Source: Protopterus annectens
Lineage: Eukaryota > Chordata > Ceratodontiformes > Protopteridae
Assembly: GCF_019279795.1 (NCBI RefSeq)
Contig: NC_056750.1
Coordinates: 697,749,894-697,813,893, forward strand
DNA: 64,000 bases
Direction: 5' to 3'
The notes beneath the pieces were generated by a model that was given only the letters and a program-made list of their open reading frames with translations, was not told the origin of the DNA and did no database searches. Positions 33,205 through 44,557 of this stretch are shown piece after piece (positions within the stretch are counted from its first letter, which is position 1; every line of letters begins with the position of its first letter). The translations under genes were made by a program, and so were the position numbers.

Positions 33205-34489
33205 GGGGCACCCACATTGGGAAGGATAACAAATACACACACAGTAAAGTACAATTTCCCTTAAGAGCACACAGAGATTACAATCAGTCTGGGGCTGGTT
33301 TCTCTATTTCTCTCCAGATCCCCAATAAGACTCCCCACTGGCACAGGTATAGGGTACAGATCTCAGCTGAGTAGTCAATCCAAAACCTCAATTGCCCTGT
33401 CTGTCCAATCATTGCTTCGTGTCCTTGCCCAAGTAGCCGAGACACACACAGTTTGAGATTCGGTTTATATACATACGCACAGACAGTCCTGGAGAAGGCT
33501 AGTGCAGGTTCTCTAGCTATGCCCCCTCCTGCCAGGCTATAAGGTAGTAATCACTGCTAACAACTACTCTTATCAGCTACTAAAAAGGCCCTTACCAAAG
33601 GGTGTTCAATTATTACTGTGCAATGTTATTATCCAATTAGTAAGTGTGATGAACAGCAAGGCTTATTTGGGGTGGCTTTGTACAGTATCACTATATACAT
33701 GTAATGTACTCTAGAGCTTAATTATCTTTACACAGAACAGCCACAGTTGAAAGGTTTAAAAATATTTAATAATAAATAATTAAAACACAAGACAAATATT
33801 CTCAGTTCAACACAGTGCTAGTCAACAGTTCAGAAATCACAGGAAAATTATTAAAATAATACTGTAGAATAGTCTGACAAATATAGAAAACAGCTAGACT
33901 AAATCTGACTAAATTTCTATCTAACTCTAAGAGCAATCACAGTTTTGGTGAGTGATGTTATTCAGAAAAAATCCAAAATGCTCTCTGATTCTCTCTCTCT
34001 CTCTCTGAGAAAGTCTTAAAAGTAATACATCACTGCTGACTCATTTTAGATTACGTCATTCTCTAGTTCCAGGCTAACAGGAACTCAGAGTTTTAACATT
34101 TCTTTGATCTTGCACCTGGCCAGGAAGCTACAGCAATAAAAGAAATCATATATGTAAAATCTAGCAATTAATTCTGGTCTCAAAACAATAGAAGGAATTC
34201 TTCAGTCCAGACATTGTCTCCAAGTCTTGAGATCAGTCATACAGTGCTTGACTTATCAGCTTTCTTCCAGCAGAGTGCACTGTGGTTACATTTTTGAAGT
34301 TGAACATTTAACACAGTTTTCTTACATTTTAAGATGACAAGCCTGTGGATTATATTCATATTTAAAATGACATAGAATTATCTCCAAAATTCTATATAGC
34401 TACGCTGGCAGCCTTCACATATCTTTACACCTGAAACTATCAAACTAGCCTGAAATATATAGGAGTCAATCACCTACAGTGATTTCCAA
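33205..34489 (-). mobile_element. LTR-like repeat, copy B (long; possible solo LTR)
   Basis: It starts with the 230-bp block shared with 32058-32290 and extends about 1 kb further. Read on the minus strand it has a tatataaacc box about 230-250 bp from its 3' end and an A/T-rich upstream part with a GA tract (near 33987-34005). That is the layout of an LTR promoter (U3, R, U5). CR1 coding stops at about 33204 and resumes at about 34490, so the block is an insertion. I see no internal retroviral genes and could not define TG/CA ends or a target duplication, so solo LTR is a hypothesis. Confidence 0.45.
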
Positions 34490-35000
34490 GCACCATGTCC
34501 TCAAAGTGCTCTAAAAGACCAAAAATATTTCTTCAGTGGGTCTAGACAACATTGCACGTTTTCTTAAAACAGTGTCAAGCAGGCCCTTGTTGATGCCCTC
34601 CTTAAGTTATTCAACTTAAGCATAGCCATAGGCTGTGTTTCAGTCAGTGGCACACAGCAGTGGTGATGCCCCTTTATAAGACTGGTACCACTGCTGGCCT
34701 AGATAAATATAGATACATCAGCCTTACTAGTCTTTCCTGCAAAGCCATGAAACACATCAATGACCTCATAAACCAGGAAAGTAAGAGTTTATCCTGCCTC
34801 TAGTTGGAACAATTCGGATGTGTTAAGGGCAGGTCATACCTCCTCAGTCTTGTGAACTACTTTGAAAGGGTCATGCAGGCTGTGGAATGTGGTAATGTTG
34901 CTCACACTGCCTACCTGAATCTAACGGAAGCATTTGATGCCATACCACAAAATGGGACTGCAAACAGGCTAATAGCCTGAACTCACTACAGATGGGTGAT
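34490..35000 (+). pseudogene. CR1-like reverse transcriptase remnant
   Basis: Plus frames give VSLDNIARFLKTVS (compare MGPDNI), ISLTSLSCKAMKHINDLI-like sequence, LEQFGCVKGRSYLLSLVNYF and AYLNLTEAFDAIPQNG, matching CR1 RT blocks in order. Very degenerate. It is the 3' continuation of the 31700-33204 remnant and stops before the DIRS element at 35210. Confidence 0.65.
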
Positions 35001-35209
35001 GCCTGTAGGTGTTTCTGCAGTTACATCCTACTGATGCCTGTCAGTGTCAAATATTGCTTGTTCATATTTGCATTAATAATTTCTAAACCGTGCTAGATAC
35101 AAATTATTAAAAGATATCATTGAAGGTTATACAATGGCAAAAACATCGCTGTTGATATCTGACCTCCATCTAGTGCAGGTAAAGAGATATTAATTGTTGT
35201 TCATATAAT

Positions 35210-35608
35210 AAGAAGTTATGTACTCACCATAATGTTCCATCTGAGTAGGTAAACTTCATTTGTCAGCAACCTATGTGAATCGTATCCAACCTCTGATCCG
35301 AGCCGGCAGTTTTCAACAGCTTTAGATCCGAGCTCCAAGCTCCTCCCCTACCCATAATCCCCTGCCAACCCTGACTGACCTCAGATCAAGTTTGCCCAAC
35401 AGCAGAAACTGCTAGAAAAATATTATTCTCAAGAAAAAGAGGGTAAAACCCATGGACCTGAGTATGAATACATTCGCAAGTGAGGGGGCAGGAGGGAGGG
35501 ACGGTTGCTGACAAATGAAGTTTACCTACTCAGATGGAACGTTATGCTGAGTACATAACTTCTTAATCTGAAGTAGTTAACTTCATTTGTGCAGCAACCT
35601 ATGGGACA
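35210..35608. repeat. DIRS copy 2, 3' terminal and internal complementary repeats
   Basis: The outer segment 35210-35272 (aagaagttatgtactcacca and onward) is the reverse complement of 35503-35566, giving a ~63-bp stem with a ~230-bp loop. 35568-35608 is the inverse of the 5' end at 41223-41264. A third part, 35315-35400, is the inverse of 41100-41215. Confidence 0.8.
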
Positions 35609-35618
35609 GAGTCCCCAG

Positions 35619-36680
35619 CTACCTGAATCTTGGGCGGCCTTCATGGAAGGATGTTCTGAGCACTGCAGAGCCAAAGGATGCTCTCCCTCTGGAGATAATG
35701 TCCAATTTATAGTGATTGATAAAGGTATGAGATGAGGCCCAAGTGGCTGCCAAAGAAATATCATCCAAAGAGACTCTAGCTCTAAAAGCCGCAGAGGTAG
35801 ACATAGATCGAGTAGAGTGGCCATGGACTCCCTGAGGTGTGGGCCTGCCAGAACTTTCATATGCTAGAAGGATACACTGTGAAATCCATCTAGACAGTGT
35901 AACTTTAGACAACGATTTACCCAAGTTAAATTTGGCAAAGGAGACGAACAACTGGTCAGATTTCCTATGATCAGATGTCCTGTGGATGTAGAAGCGAAGT
36001 TGTCTATGCACATCCAATGATTGTAATTTGTATTCCCCTTTGTTACCGTAATTTGGAAAAAAGACCGGCAGGTTAATGGACTGGTTAATATTTGATTCAG
36101 AGGCAACCTTGGGAAGAAAAGAGGGATTGGTCCTGAGGTAAACTCTATCCCTGTGAAAGGTCAAGTATGGAGTTTTTACACAGAGGGCCTGTAGTTCAGA
36201 GATCCTTCAAGCCGAGGTGATAGCGACAAGAAAGGCCATTAGAATTTAAGATCTACTGAAGCTGCAGGCTCAAACGGGGGAGCTGTCAAGGCCTGAAGCA
36301 CCAGTGTTAAATCCCAAGGAGGGACTACATCCTTCAATGGAGGTCTGAGCAGAAAGGTGCCCTTCAAAAAGGTCTTACACAATTTCCTGATGATCAAAGG
36401 GCCCAGTTCATTTCCCACGTGATAATGAGAGATAGCTGCTAGTTGAACCTTGACTGTGGAGGAGCTAGCCCCCTGATGAAACACCTCTGACAGAAAGTCT
36501 AATACCGCGGGCAAAGGAGCTGTGAAAGGATCCAACTTTTGGCGTTCCGCCCAAATGGAGAAACGTTTCTATTTGCTACTATAGATCTTTCTAGTAGAAG
36601 GCTTGTGCACTGCTACTAGAATAGTTTTAACTGGAGAACAGATACCGGGAGTCCTAGCTACGAGTGGAACTGGAGCAGCC
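35619..36680 (-). pseudogene. DIRS tyrosine recombinase, copy 2
   Basis: The N-terminal core-binding part (around 36680-36239) contains KPSTRKIYSSK-stop-KRF and VKVQLAAISHYHVG. The catalytic half (36220-35619) has AITSA-stop-RISELQAL, GHSTRSMS with the H-x-x-R pair, and TWASSHTFINHYKLD with the nucleophile Tyr. The stop sits directly before the catalytic Arg of RISEL and looks like CGA to TGA. Another stop replaces a Trp at STRKIYSSK-stop-KRF. Otherwise the active-site residues are intact. Confidence 0.82.
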
Positions 36681-36933
36681 AAGCTGTGAGTTTGAGATTG
36701 TCCAGGTTCAGGACTGGGAGCTCTAGGGGGAGGGATATTAGATCCGGACGGGGATCCAGAATCCAAGGAGGATTCACCAGATGAGACCAAAGGAAAGGGA
36801 ACCAGGTTTGACGAGGCCAAAACGGGGCAATGAGGATAATCCTGCTCCCCAACCGGCTGGCTTTCTGAAGAAACTTCTTCATCAGGGGAAGAGGAGGGTA
36901 AGCATAAAGAAGACCGGGGGGCCAAGCATGCAC
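36658..36933 (-). pseudogene. DIRS post-RNase H region, copy 2
   Basis: It encodes MHAWPPGLLYAYPPLPLMKK, FLQKASRLGSRIILIAPFWP and RQTWFPFL, the same block as 11791-12132 in copy 1. Conservation across two subfamilies suggests function. I see no diagnostic methyltransferase motif. Confidence 0.6.
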
Positions 36934-36951
36934 CAGAGCGTCTTTCGGGGG

Positions 36952-37722
36952 TTACCCGGAGGGGGAAATGAGAGCAAAGTAGTCGTAACATTTTGTGTTC
37001 AAGGGAGAGGCAAAGAGATCGCAACAGGGTTGACCCCATTTGGCGAAAATCCGATTCACTATCTCGGGATTCAGAGACCACTCGTATGGTAACAGGATGG
37101 TGTGACTTGGTTTGTCCGCTAGGATGTTGGACCGCCCCAGAATGTGCATTGCTATGAGAAAGCGGTTGGTGGAGATCGCCCATTCCCACATCCTCATGGC
37201 CTCTCGACAGAGTGGGTAAGACCTGGTTCCCCCCTGTTTGTTGATGTACCAGACAACAGACATATCGTCTGTCTGAATCACAATCGTTCCTACAGGAAGA
37301 AAGTCCTGAAGTGCTTGCAATGCTAACAGCACTGCCCTCATCTCTAGGACGTTGATATGCAGTGAGGTCTCCATGAGGTCCCACGTGCCTTGGACTGTCC
37401 TGCCCGAACAATGCCCCCCCCACCCAAGGTGGGAGGCGTCTGTGGTCACCATGGCTAGTGGAGGGGTCATAGAGAAGGGGCGGCCTTGCTGGAGGTCCAG
37501 AGATTGGAGCCACCATAGGAGGGCCCTCCTGCAAGCCCTGCTGAGGGGAACAGGATGGCTCAGAGGATACTGAAGAAAGGACCACTGGACCTGAAGGGTC
37601 CATTGTAAGACCCTCATGTTCAAACGTGCCATCGGCAATAGGTTGATTGCCGCCGCCACTGAGCCAAGAGCCCTCAGAACCAATTCCGCTGGAGGAGCTG
37701 GAGATTGTAGAATGGCCCGCAC
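36952..37722 (-). pseudogene. DIRS RNase H domain, copy 2
   Basis: This is an open frame of 256 codons. Family blocks are RACRRALLWWLQSLDLQQGR, AMVTTDASHLGWGGHCSG (first Asp), LHINVLEMRAVLLALQALQD (Glu), VIQTDDMSVVWYINKQGG (second Asp), ILGRSNILADKPSHTILLPY (last Asp, with ADKPSH where ADKLSR is usual) and KWGQPCCDLFASPLNTKC. It is the best preserved enzymatic domain of this copy and has all four acidic residues. Two longer overlapping minus frames (37603-36569) are shadows. Confidence 0.85.
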
Positions 37723-37743
37723 GTGTAGCCTCAGGGTTCGTAG

Positions 37744-38469
37744 TCAGTCTGTGGTCAAGAAAGCTAGGAGTTTGTTTGTGTCTAATCTGGCCCCTATGAA
37801 GTCTATGGTCTGAGTCGGAGTAAGAGACGACTTCTCTATGTTGATATTGATCCCCAGCCGGGGAGCTAGATGAAGAGAGTAGTTTCTGGCTTCACAGAGT
37901 AGATGCCTTGTCGGGGTGGTCAGGAGCCAGTCGTCCAGGTACGGGAAGAACTGAATTCCCTGAAGGCTCAGGTGGGCCGCTATCACTGCTAACACTTTGG
38001 TGAACACCCTGGGGGCTGTAGTGAGACCAAAGGGGAGGATCCTGAATTGGAAATGACTGGCTCCTAGCTGGAAGTGGAGGAACCTCCTGGATCACCTGTC
38101 CATCAGAATGTGGTAGTATGCATCCTTGAGGTCTATAGAGCACATCCAATCGTTCTCCCGCAAAAGGGGGAGAATGGATTGAAGAGTGACCATGCGGAAC
38201 TTCTCTTTGGTTACTGACAGGTTCAAGGAAGAGAGGTCGAGGATTGGTCTTAAGTCCCCCATCTTTTTTGGCACCAAGAAGAACCTGGAGTAAAACCCAG
38301 ACCTGCACTGGTCTAAGGGGATGTGTTGGATGGCTCTTTTTTCCAGCAAATGTTGGATTTCCATTGCTGCGGCCTCCCTCTGATCGGGTGGTACATCGGG
38401 GAGGTATCTGGGGCTGCGTGGGCAACGAGAAAAGGAAATCTGATATCCTCTGGATATAATGCGAAGCAC
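37744..38469 (-). pseudogene. DIRS reverse transcriptase, copy 2
   Basis: The N-terminal part 38469-38092 has MEIQHLLEKRAIQHIPLDQC, FFLVPKKMGDLRPILDLSSL and MCSIDLKDAYYHILMDR, followed by a stop where copy 1 continues with PSRDHL. The frame resumes through FRILPFGLTTAP and at 38007-37744 with FTKVLAVIAAHLSLQG, FFPYLDDWLLTTPTRHLL (YLDD) and IDFIGARLDTNK. So catalytic motifs remain but two breaks separate them. Confidence 0.85.
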
Positions 38470-38493
38470 CTAGCAGTCTGTTGTGATGGACTC

Positions 38494-40850
38494 TCAAGCT
38501 GCTGGGTGCTTCGAGAAATGCCCCCCGACTGCCTCCAGAGTGGAGCAGTCGGGCAACCCCTCAGGGGTGTTGCATGGGGTGGTCTGAGAAGGGTTCTCTG
38601 GATCCAAAATTCCGCGGGCCCCCTCTGCCTCTAGGGCGGCGTCCACCCTGCCCTCCTCTTCCGTGGAAGGGCTGGGAGTCTGGACCGGGACGGGACTGTT
38701 GCGACTTCCAGATCCACATCTTCTTCTGACCCTTTTGGTTCTTAGAGAAGGACCTCTGGGGAGCAGAGAAGCAGACTCCGATGGCAGACAACGTCTTCCC
38801 GTCCTTTTCGCTCTGGACCAAGATATCTCGCACGGTTTTGCCAAAAAGGGCAGAACCATCAAAAGGGGCATTAGCAAAAGACGCCTTAAAGGGTTCCGTG
38901 AAATCACAGTGCCGGAGCTAGGCCTGACATCTCATGACGAGGCCCACTCTGCTGGCTGTAGCTGCTCCTTCCGTGGCATGGGACAGTAGCCGCATAGAGG
39001 TGTTAGATATGGATCGTAAAGTGGCCATCCGAGTGGAGTGCAATTGCTTGTCCTCCGCTGACATAGACTCGGGGGGTGACGCAGCATACTCTTTGATAAG
39101 GTCCCGCTGCAATCGAAGCACATGTGCTAAGTAGTTCAGTGACCTCACAGAGAAGGTAGCCGAACTAAACACCCGCTTCCCTAGGCAGTCCATCAACCGA
39201 GACTCCTTGCTCGGGGGATGAACCGAGGGACTCTCCTGAGCTAGTTCCCTCTTGGTGGCCGCCGCCACCAACATGTCATCTACAGGGGGACCCTTACTCC
39301 AGTGAGACTTGTCAGAGGGTGGGCTGAGAATCTTGTCCGGGCGCTTGGGGACTGGTTCCACAGTGTCCAGCTCCTTCCACGGCCTGGTAGTAATCAAGTC
39401 TACCAGGTGGTCAGCTGGGGGGGACACCCAAGAGGTAGACGGGCCTGCTTCAAACACCTCCAGGAACACGGATTTGTCCGAGGTAGCCTTTGGGGCAGAC
39501 CACCCCCCCTTATTCTAAGCATCTCCATGATGTCAGCAAATGGGACATCTTCGGGGGGTGATCTTGGGGAGCCTTCCCCCTCCTCCAAATCCGTGTCCTC
39601 AGTCAAGGACTCGGGGGAGTCCAGGTGCCTCCTTTTGCACCTTTGCTTGTGAGGAACCTCCTCGGGGGGGCTGTCCGAGGAGGTTTCACCAGTCACGTCT
39701 TGTTCCAATGGAACTACCTGGGACATCAAAGCAGGCTGTCCCTGGGGCCAGGTGATAGAAGTCGGACCCAACAGAGAAGGAGTGCAGGGTGGAGCCATGG
39801 CAAGGGCCGGGGACCTGGATTGTGTCGACAGGGCCCTCTCCACCACGTTGAATGCCGAGGGAGAGCTGCTTTCTCTGGGATCCAAAAGCAGACCCTCGCT
39901 CGGATCCGACAGATGGATCGGGGCCGGCGCCGAAGCGATCGGATCCGATGGACCAGTATGCTCCGACCTGGATGGAGCTGAAGGCATACCGATACCCCCA
40001 GATCCGAAGCTCAGCCCTCAGCTCCGACAGCTCTGATCCGAAGAAGAAAATGGACCTGACAGACTCGAGGGAAGTGTCGGTGCCATAGTACCCGAGACTA
40101 TCGGCACAGACACACCCCCGGCTCCAAGGCTGCCCGGCTCCGAAGACTCCAAACCCAGGAAATGGGACGGAGAAGGAGCTATCAGGGCAAAGAAGGGGGT
40201 CAAGCCCCCCCCCAGAGGGGGGGGGAGCAGGAGCACTCCCATCTGCAGTTGGGCCTGGAGGAATCTTCTCATCATCCGGTCCAAATCTGCATCCATGAGA
40301 CTTCTGGTCGATCTCGACGAGGCCACCGAGGCGAGGCGGGAGTGTTGCCTCGATGACCTCGAAGGAGATCAGGTCTCCTCCTCCTCAGGACCCGGTAAAA
40401 AGCACGGGGAATGGATCTGAGAAGGAGGAGACCCAGAAGTTCTGGAGGGAGAAGACCGCTTAGCCGGAGGGGGGGGGGGCGAAGTGGAGGCCTCGGCCCG
40501 CTGCTTGTGGTGTTTCTCCCTCCTTTTTTCTTTCCTGGCCTCCCTCTCCTCCGGGCCTAAGGCGGGAGGTTGAGTCACGGCTGGGGGAGGGAAGCAGGAG
40601 TGGCAGCTGCAGTGGGAGCCATGGGAGGACAGGAGGTAGAAGCCGAGTCTGGGGGCAGAAGACCCGCCAGAATCAGCTTAGCCCTCCGGTCCTTGAGTGC
40701 CCTGGGGTTGAACGCTGCACAAATGGTACAACCAGAGGACAGGTGCTCAATCCCAAGGCACAACACACACCGCGTGTGGCCATCCACTGGGGACAGCTTA
40801 TGGCCACACTCGGTGCACTTAGAAAAAATCAGCTTTGGGGCCTCAGACAT
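38494..40850 (-). pseudogene. DIRS gag-like ORF1, copy 2
   Basis: The start is the Met at about 40850 (MSEAPKLIF). A Cys/His cluster follows: CTECGHKLSPVDGHTRCVLC then LGIEHLSSGCTICAAF, aligned with copy 1. The middle is Pro/Ser/Glu-rich and G/C-rich with several homopolymer tracts (for example near 40205 and 40475) that shift the frame. The helical core at 39469-38918 has KRVFSSATFSVRSLNYLAHV. The C-terminal part includes a Gly/Arg-rich stretch and HPEGLPDCSTLEAVGGHFS. It would be the nucleocapsid-like component. Not intact. Confidence 0.75.
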
Positions 40851-41099
40851 ATTAACTAAAAAAGGTAACCACACACACTATGCCCCAAACACACACACAC
40901 AACCCTGACGGAACCATGAAGGAAGGGGGAGGTTAAATATGAAAAATATAAAGTAAACTAAGAGAGTTTAAAATTAGAAAAGGGACCTGAACACACACTC
41001 ACACCAAAAGTTTAAGAAAAGGGACAAAAATGTTAAATTTTTCTCACAAAGTGATGAATTGCCTGGAACTCGTTGGATCAAGCTGCTGAAGTAAACCAC

Positions 41100-41265
41100 G
41101 GCAAACTAGATCCGAGGTCAGTCAGGGTTGGCAGGGGATTATGGGTAGGGGGAGGAGCTTGGAGCTCAGATCTAAAACTGTTGAAAACTGCCGTCTCGGA
41201 TCCGAGGTCGGATCCGATTCCCATAGGTTGCTGCACAAATTAAGTTAACTACTTCAGATTATTTA
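41100..41265. repeat. DIRS copy 2, 5' terminal inverted repeat
   Basis: The segment from ggcaaactagatccgaggtc to gttaactacttcagatta is complementary in blocks to 35210-35608. It defines the right (5') end of the element. Confidence 0.8.
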
Positions 41266-42367
41266 TTTATATCATGCTTTTCTAAATATCTCAACAACCA
41301 AGTAGCACAAGTAGCACAGACAGAACTGCTTAGCCTCATATGAAAGCTTTCAGCTGGATGAAGAAAATGCTACTAACAGTGGGTGTGTAACTCACGTGGT
41401 TGCAGACGTACTGTAAGTTATTTATAAAATATTGCAAACTTAATAGTTACTATGTTTACTGTGGCATGTTTGAAACCGAGAACCTAAAGAACACATCACT
41501 ATAAAAATAGTTTGTGCTGAAGAGTTTGTCATTTACTCTTCTTTAGTAGCCCATATTTTTGCAGAGATTTGCACATTTGTTTGAAATATGAGGACATAAT
41601 TTGATTCTATCAAAAAGCTTAGGCTCTGCCTATTGAAATTTATAGTGCAAACTTCCTGAGCTCTGTTGGAAGGAATGAGTTAAACTGCAAACCAGCGCAA
41701 GGACAGAATGCATGATGTTATGGCCCTGATGCCTCTTCAGTTAAGACAGAGGTGAGCATTACATTCCACTGGGCTCTTTAAAATATTTGAAAGAATATTG
41801 ATTTATGATTTAAATTTTTTTATTTTCATGAGCTAAAATTCTGGAGACTGTACCAGTGATTTTCAAACATAATTTCTTGCATATACCATATTACACTGTA
41901 ATTTTAGTATACTTGTATATAAGCAATAAAAAAATTGGTTCACAGTCCAAAACAGTTAACAAAGAAAATTGACACATTTACAAATAATAATAATACAAGA
42001 GCAAATACAAGTTATAGCAAATATTGCCAGACAAGAAAATAATTTTCCATACATGTGCTTTGCCATCATGCCTACCACTATCAAGTCTCACGCCATTTGA
42101 AAATGAGCCCAGTCATTCCATATTCATGCAGACCATCATTTATTCCATTAGGGAGAAAAAGGCATCGGGGGCATTGATTACGCAACTATGCGGGTCACTA
42201 CTGTTCTTACTGATATCTTGGCAAAAAGGACATTTTACTTATTAGCATACCCCTCCTCTGGGCAGGAAGATGTGTAATCTATCTCACGGTTGCAGCCAAA
42301 ATGCCTTCGTCTACACAAGCACAAGCATTGTAGACTAACATCCAACGATGGTTTCATGGGCCACACA

Positions 42368-42370
<3 letters not shown>
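41266..42370. other. AT-rich DNA without a recognisable gene
   Basis: No supported feature. A 73-codon frame at 42024-42245 has no recognisable motif. Confidence 0.5.
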
Positions 42371-42417
<47 letters not shown>

Positions 42418-42440
42418 ACACACACCCCCCCACACACACA
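42371..42440. repeat. (CA)n microsatellite
   Basis: About 45 bp of pure CA, then a CA/C-rich degenerate tail to 42440. Confidence 0.95.
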
Positions 42441-43509
42441 TACTCCCACATTATGGGCCTACCCCACTACTTCCGAATACTTGCCAAAGTCCATTGATTG
42501 CTCCACTCCCCAACCCTCCAAAACACTTATCCTCTCTGCCATTTTTACCAAGCGCTTAATCTTATAATCAGATTTAGGTCATCTGGCCATAATCACGGCT
42601 TTATCCCTCTATGCAACTAGACTAACTGAAAATTCAAATGAAATCAAAGAATTTTCAAGTACATAATCCAAAACTGTAGTGGTGCAAGTTTGTGGCCCCC
42701 TGCATAAGCCTAGCTGTCACATCCCAGCTGTACATCACTTATTGACAGTTTATGAATTACTTACTGTCTTTTGTAAACATTGCAACATGTTATTGCATGC
42801 AAACTAATAAGTAGTTGCTGTCTTTAAAAGAAAACAGTTTGTCAGTTTGCAAGCTGTCATTACAATGATTATACCCGGAGCAATGTCAGCTTAAAACCAA
42901 TCCATACACAAGATTTCATACCCTAAGATGCTTCATCGGGTATTGAAACAGAACACCTGGTAACTGCAGTTTAAATGCTTCATTTTCTCGCTTTATTACT
43001 GGCCACAATCTCCTTAAAGAGATAATTGTGTTAGTTCTTTGTGGCCTCCAGTTAAAAGAAGGTTTTGTGCCTTTGAGGCTATTCATCCCTGGGGGTTTAT
43101 TAGATCCCAGAACATTGTTCCATTTGCTTTCATGGAAATTGGTAACTAATCCTTTCAGTAATATCCTGTCCAGCATATGTTTTTCTATTATAAGCTAACA
43201 TTATCCTTTGCTTATAGCCATGCTTCCTTTCAGATGCAACATCTACACCTGATTTCTCACCATAATCTGATGTCTCACTTTAGATTGTGAAAACTTCTGT
43301 ATAAATCTGTTTTGAGATAATAAAATGGCATTCCATATTTTATTTCCTTAGAAACTCTTCTTCTGACTACTGCAAACAGTAGAGTATTTATGTCTATTTA
43401 TGTTGTTGCAGACAACACTACAACATCTCTAAACTGATAGAATATTTGATCTAATACATAAAGGGTATTCTTAAAGACTGACTGCCTTTACTGGACTTTC
43501 CATTGCCAT
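42441..43509. other. Non-coding interval with one unassigned 86-codon frame
   Basis: The minus frame 43176-42916 contains NKPPGMNSLKGTKPSF and RLWPVIKRENEAFKLQ. It has protein-like composition but I recognise no family; it could be a transposon scrap. The remainder is AT-rich. Confidence 0.35.
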
Positions 43510-43575
43510 CTTTTCATAGGATCATAGGAGATTACTAGACTAATAGCTCTGGGGACCTTACAAACCTAGCCAAGA
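43510..43575 (-). mobile_element. Short CR1-type 3' end relic
   Basis: tcataggatcataggag followed by ttactagactaatagctctg and ttacaaacctagcc matches, on the minus strand, the CR1-family 3' end seen at 54112 (ttcataggtgtgtactaggc, ttacaagcctagcc). It is only the terminal 60-70 bp of a LINE or its SINE. Confidence 0.55.
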
Positions 43576-44533
43576 ATTTATCCCCGGAAAAGAAACCACA
43601 ATCTGCACCTGTCACTTCGTGTTGTATATTGAGGTATTCTCTCAGCCTGTTATGTCATCTAAATTGCAGGTTGAGCAAGTCAAGTGGCAAACAATGGTAA
43701 AGACAGGAGCAATGCTATGGGTATGAAAAAAGCATTATAGCTAAAACAAAAATTACTTCTTTGGCCGTCTCTGAGAAAGCAAGTGTCATTTTAATGGGCA
43801 AAAGTGGTTCTACCAGGAGCACAATAAAGATCCTCCTGCAGGAATGCTACAGTGTCACTGAAGAGACCAAATGTGTCTCTAAACTGCACAAGGAATCTAG
43901 GCTTCTGATACAGACTGAAGTTTTTTATGTATACTTGTATGTATGTTTTGTTTCCAGATTCATCCCTGGTAGTGACAGTCTTGTTGTTGTGGTAATGGCA
44001 ATGTTGTTGTGGTGGGTGCAGACAAAATGTCCAAGATCTCCAAAGATGATTAGTATGCTCAGTAAAATATATACATTTTAAAAAATATGCATTCAGAACA
44101 GCTACAGGCGATTCTTTGTCACATGCCCTGTATCCGCTGTTTCTTCTGAAAGCACCCTCAGAGTTACAGGCTGCCTCTCTAGACCAGGTGTATTTTGTAA
44201 TTGTATAGGTCACTTTATTTTTGATGCAATACATGCAACTTTATCAAAAGCTCATTTGAGGTGTGAGTATGAGTTACTTCTATTGATTGTATCTGTTTAC
44301 AGATAACACTACAGCCAATGATGACAAAGTTTTTTTCAGTGTGCATGATTCAGGACATATATAGACACTGTGAAGGTATCAGATAACACAACTGGTTAGG
44401 CAAGCAACGAGCATGGGAGGAAATCCCACCCAAGGGAATAGCAATGCTTCTATGACAGAACAAGAATTTTCTCCTTCATAGTGGTGATACTCTTGCAATG
44501 TGGTTTTGCAGTAAGATTAATATCGGTGATAAA

Positions 44534-44543
44534 AATACAGCAT
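44534..44543. repeat. Target-site duplication of RTE LINE (left)
   Basis: aatacagcat occurs here and exactly at 48727-48736, on the two sides of the RTE copy. Confidence 0.75.
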
Positions 44544-44557
44544 AAATATATCAACCC

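Larger units (their letters stand above)
35210..41265 (-). mobile_element. DIRS-type tyrosine-recombinase retrotransposon, copy 2
   Basis: The element has the same domain order as copy 1 but a clearly different sequence (a separate subfamily). It includes gag-like ORF1, RT with YLDD, RNase H with D, E, D residues, the post-RNase H block and a tyrosine recombinase. Its ends are well preserved: 41223-41264 pairs with 35568-35608, 41100-41215 pairs with 35315-35400, and 35210-35272 pairs with 35503-35566. This is the terminal-repeat plus internal-complementary-region design of DIRS elements. Stops and frameshifts in several domains make it inactive. Confidence 0.9.

Noticed and set aside
36569-37603. 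344-codon minus-strand frame
   Set aside because: It is a shadow of the DIRS RNase H and post-RNase H frames; its translation has no motif while the alternative frame carries the RNase H residues.
42900-42960. Possible second hammerhead (ccgatga ... gaaa on the minus strand)
   Set aside because: The core has C in place of the invariant U4 (ccgatga instead of ctgatga) and the intervening 15 nt do not form a good stem.
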